NCBI GenBank assembly: GCA_023416055.1
Contig: JAEZIH010000244.1
Coordinates: 1-5,432, forward strand
Length of the DNA: 5,432 nucleotides
Direction: 5' to 3'
Source: Pseudomonadota bacterium
Lineage (GTDB): Bacteria; Pseudomonadota; Alphaproteobacteria; Caulobacterales; Caulobacteraceae
This document shows, piece after piece, positions 5,389 to 5,432 of this stretch. The position numbers and the translations under genes are program-made. The notes under the pieces are model-generated. The model did no database searches. It was not told the DNA's origin and saw nothing but the letters and a program-made list of their open reading frames with translations. How positions within the stretch are numbered: position 1 is the stretch's first letter; each line of letters begins with the position of its first letter.

Positions 5389-5432
5389 GGGTTAAGGATA
5401 AATTGGCCGTGATGCCGCCTTACTTGCCGACG

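Noticed and set aside
5403..5432. Possible start of a divergent + strand gene (TTG, GTG or ATG at 5403, 5409 or 5412)
   Set aside because: Only ten codons or fewer fit before the window ends. The AAGGA at 5394-5398 is badly spaced from the ATG, and nothing recognisable is encoded. It cannot be supported from this window.

Overview
The window is GC-rich (roughly two-thirds G+C, with strongly G/C-ending codons throughout) and compact. It reads as a chromosomal segment of an alphaproteobacterium, most likely of the Caulobacterales type (Caulobacter, Brevundimonas or Phenylobacterium). That placement is an inference from base composition, the style of the RmuC, TraB/GumN and POT proteins, and the tRNA-Gly(CCC) sequence. 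I see no phage, insertion sequence, integron or CRISPR structure.

Layout from left to right. Positions 1-1185 hold the 3' part of rmuC (+ strand, cut by the window edge). A 74-base gap follows, with nested inverted repeats around a good -35 box. It leads into a tight + strand cluster: a four-helix, tryptophan-rich membrane protein (1260-1706), a 64-residue Cro/CI-type regulator 10 bases behind it (1717-1911), and an exported TraB/GumN-family protein 34 bases further on (1946-2935). A strong intrinsic terminator closes this cluster at 2960-2995. A complete tRNA-Gly(CCC) gene with encoded CCA follows at 3041-3115. The 186-base stretch after the tRNA has no gene, but carries a GC palindrome, a run of nine C and a hairpin flanked by A-rich and T-rich tracts. 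That hairpin is the terminator of the convergent gene and possibly of the tRNA too. Positions 3302-5233 on the - strand encode a large POT-family (proton-coupled peptide) transporter with an extra N-terminal helix and an inserted periplasmic segment. Its upstream region (5234-5432) holds two GC-rich hairpins next to the ribosome binding site and weak promoter candidates.

How the genes fit together. The membrane protein and the small regulator form a two-gene cassette. A plausible reading is autoregulation by the regulator at the inverted repeats upstream, with TraB/GumN possibly transcribed from the same promoter. rmuC, the tRNA and the peptide transporter look like independent housekeeping units. 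I found no convincing evidence of a wholly new system. The most notable points are the nested operator-like repeats before the cassette and the unusual architecture of the POT transporter.
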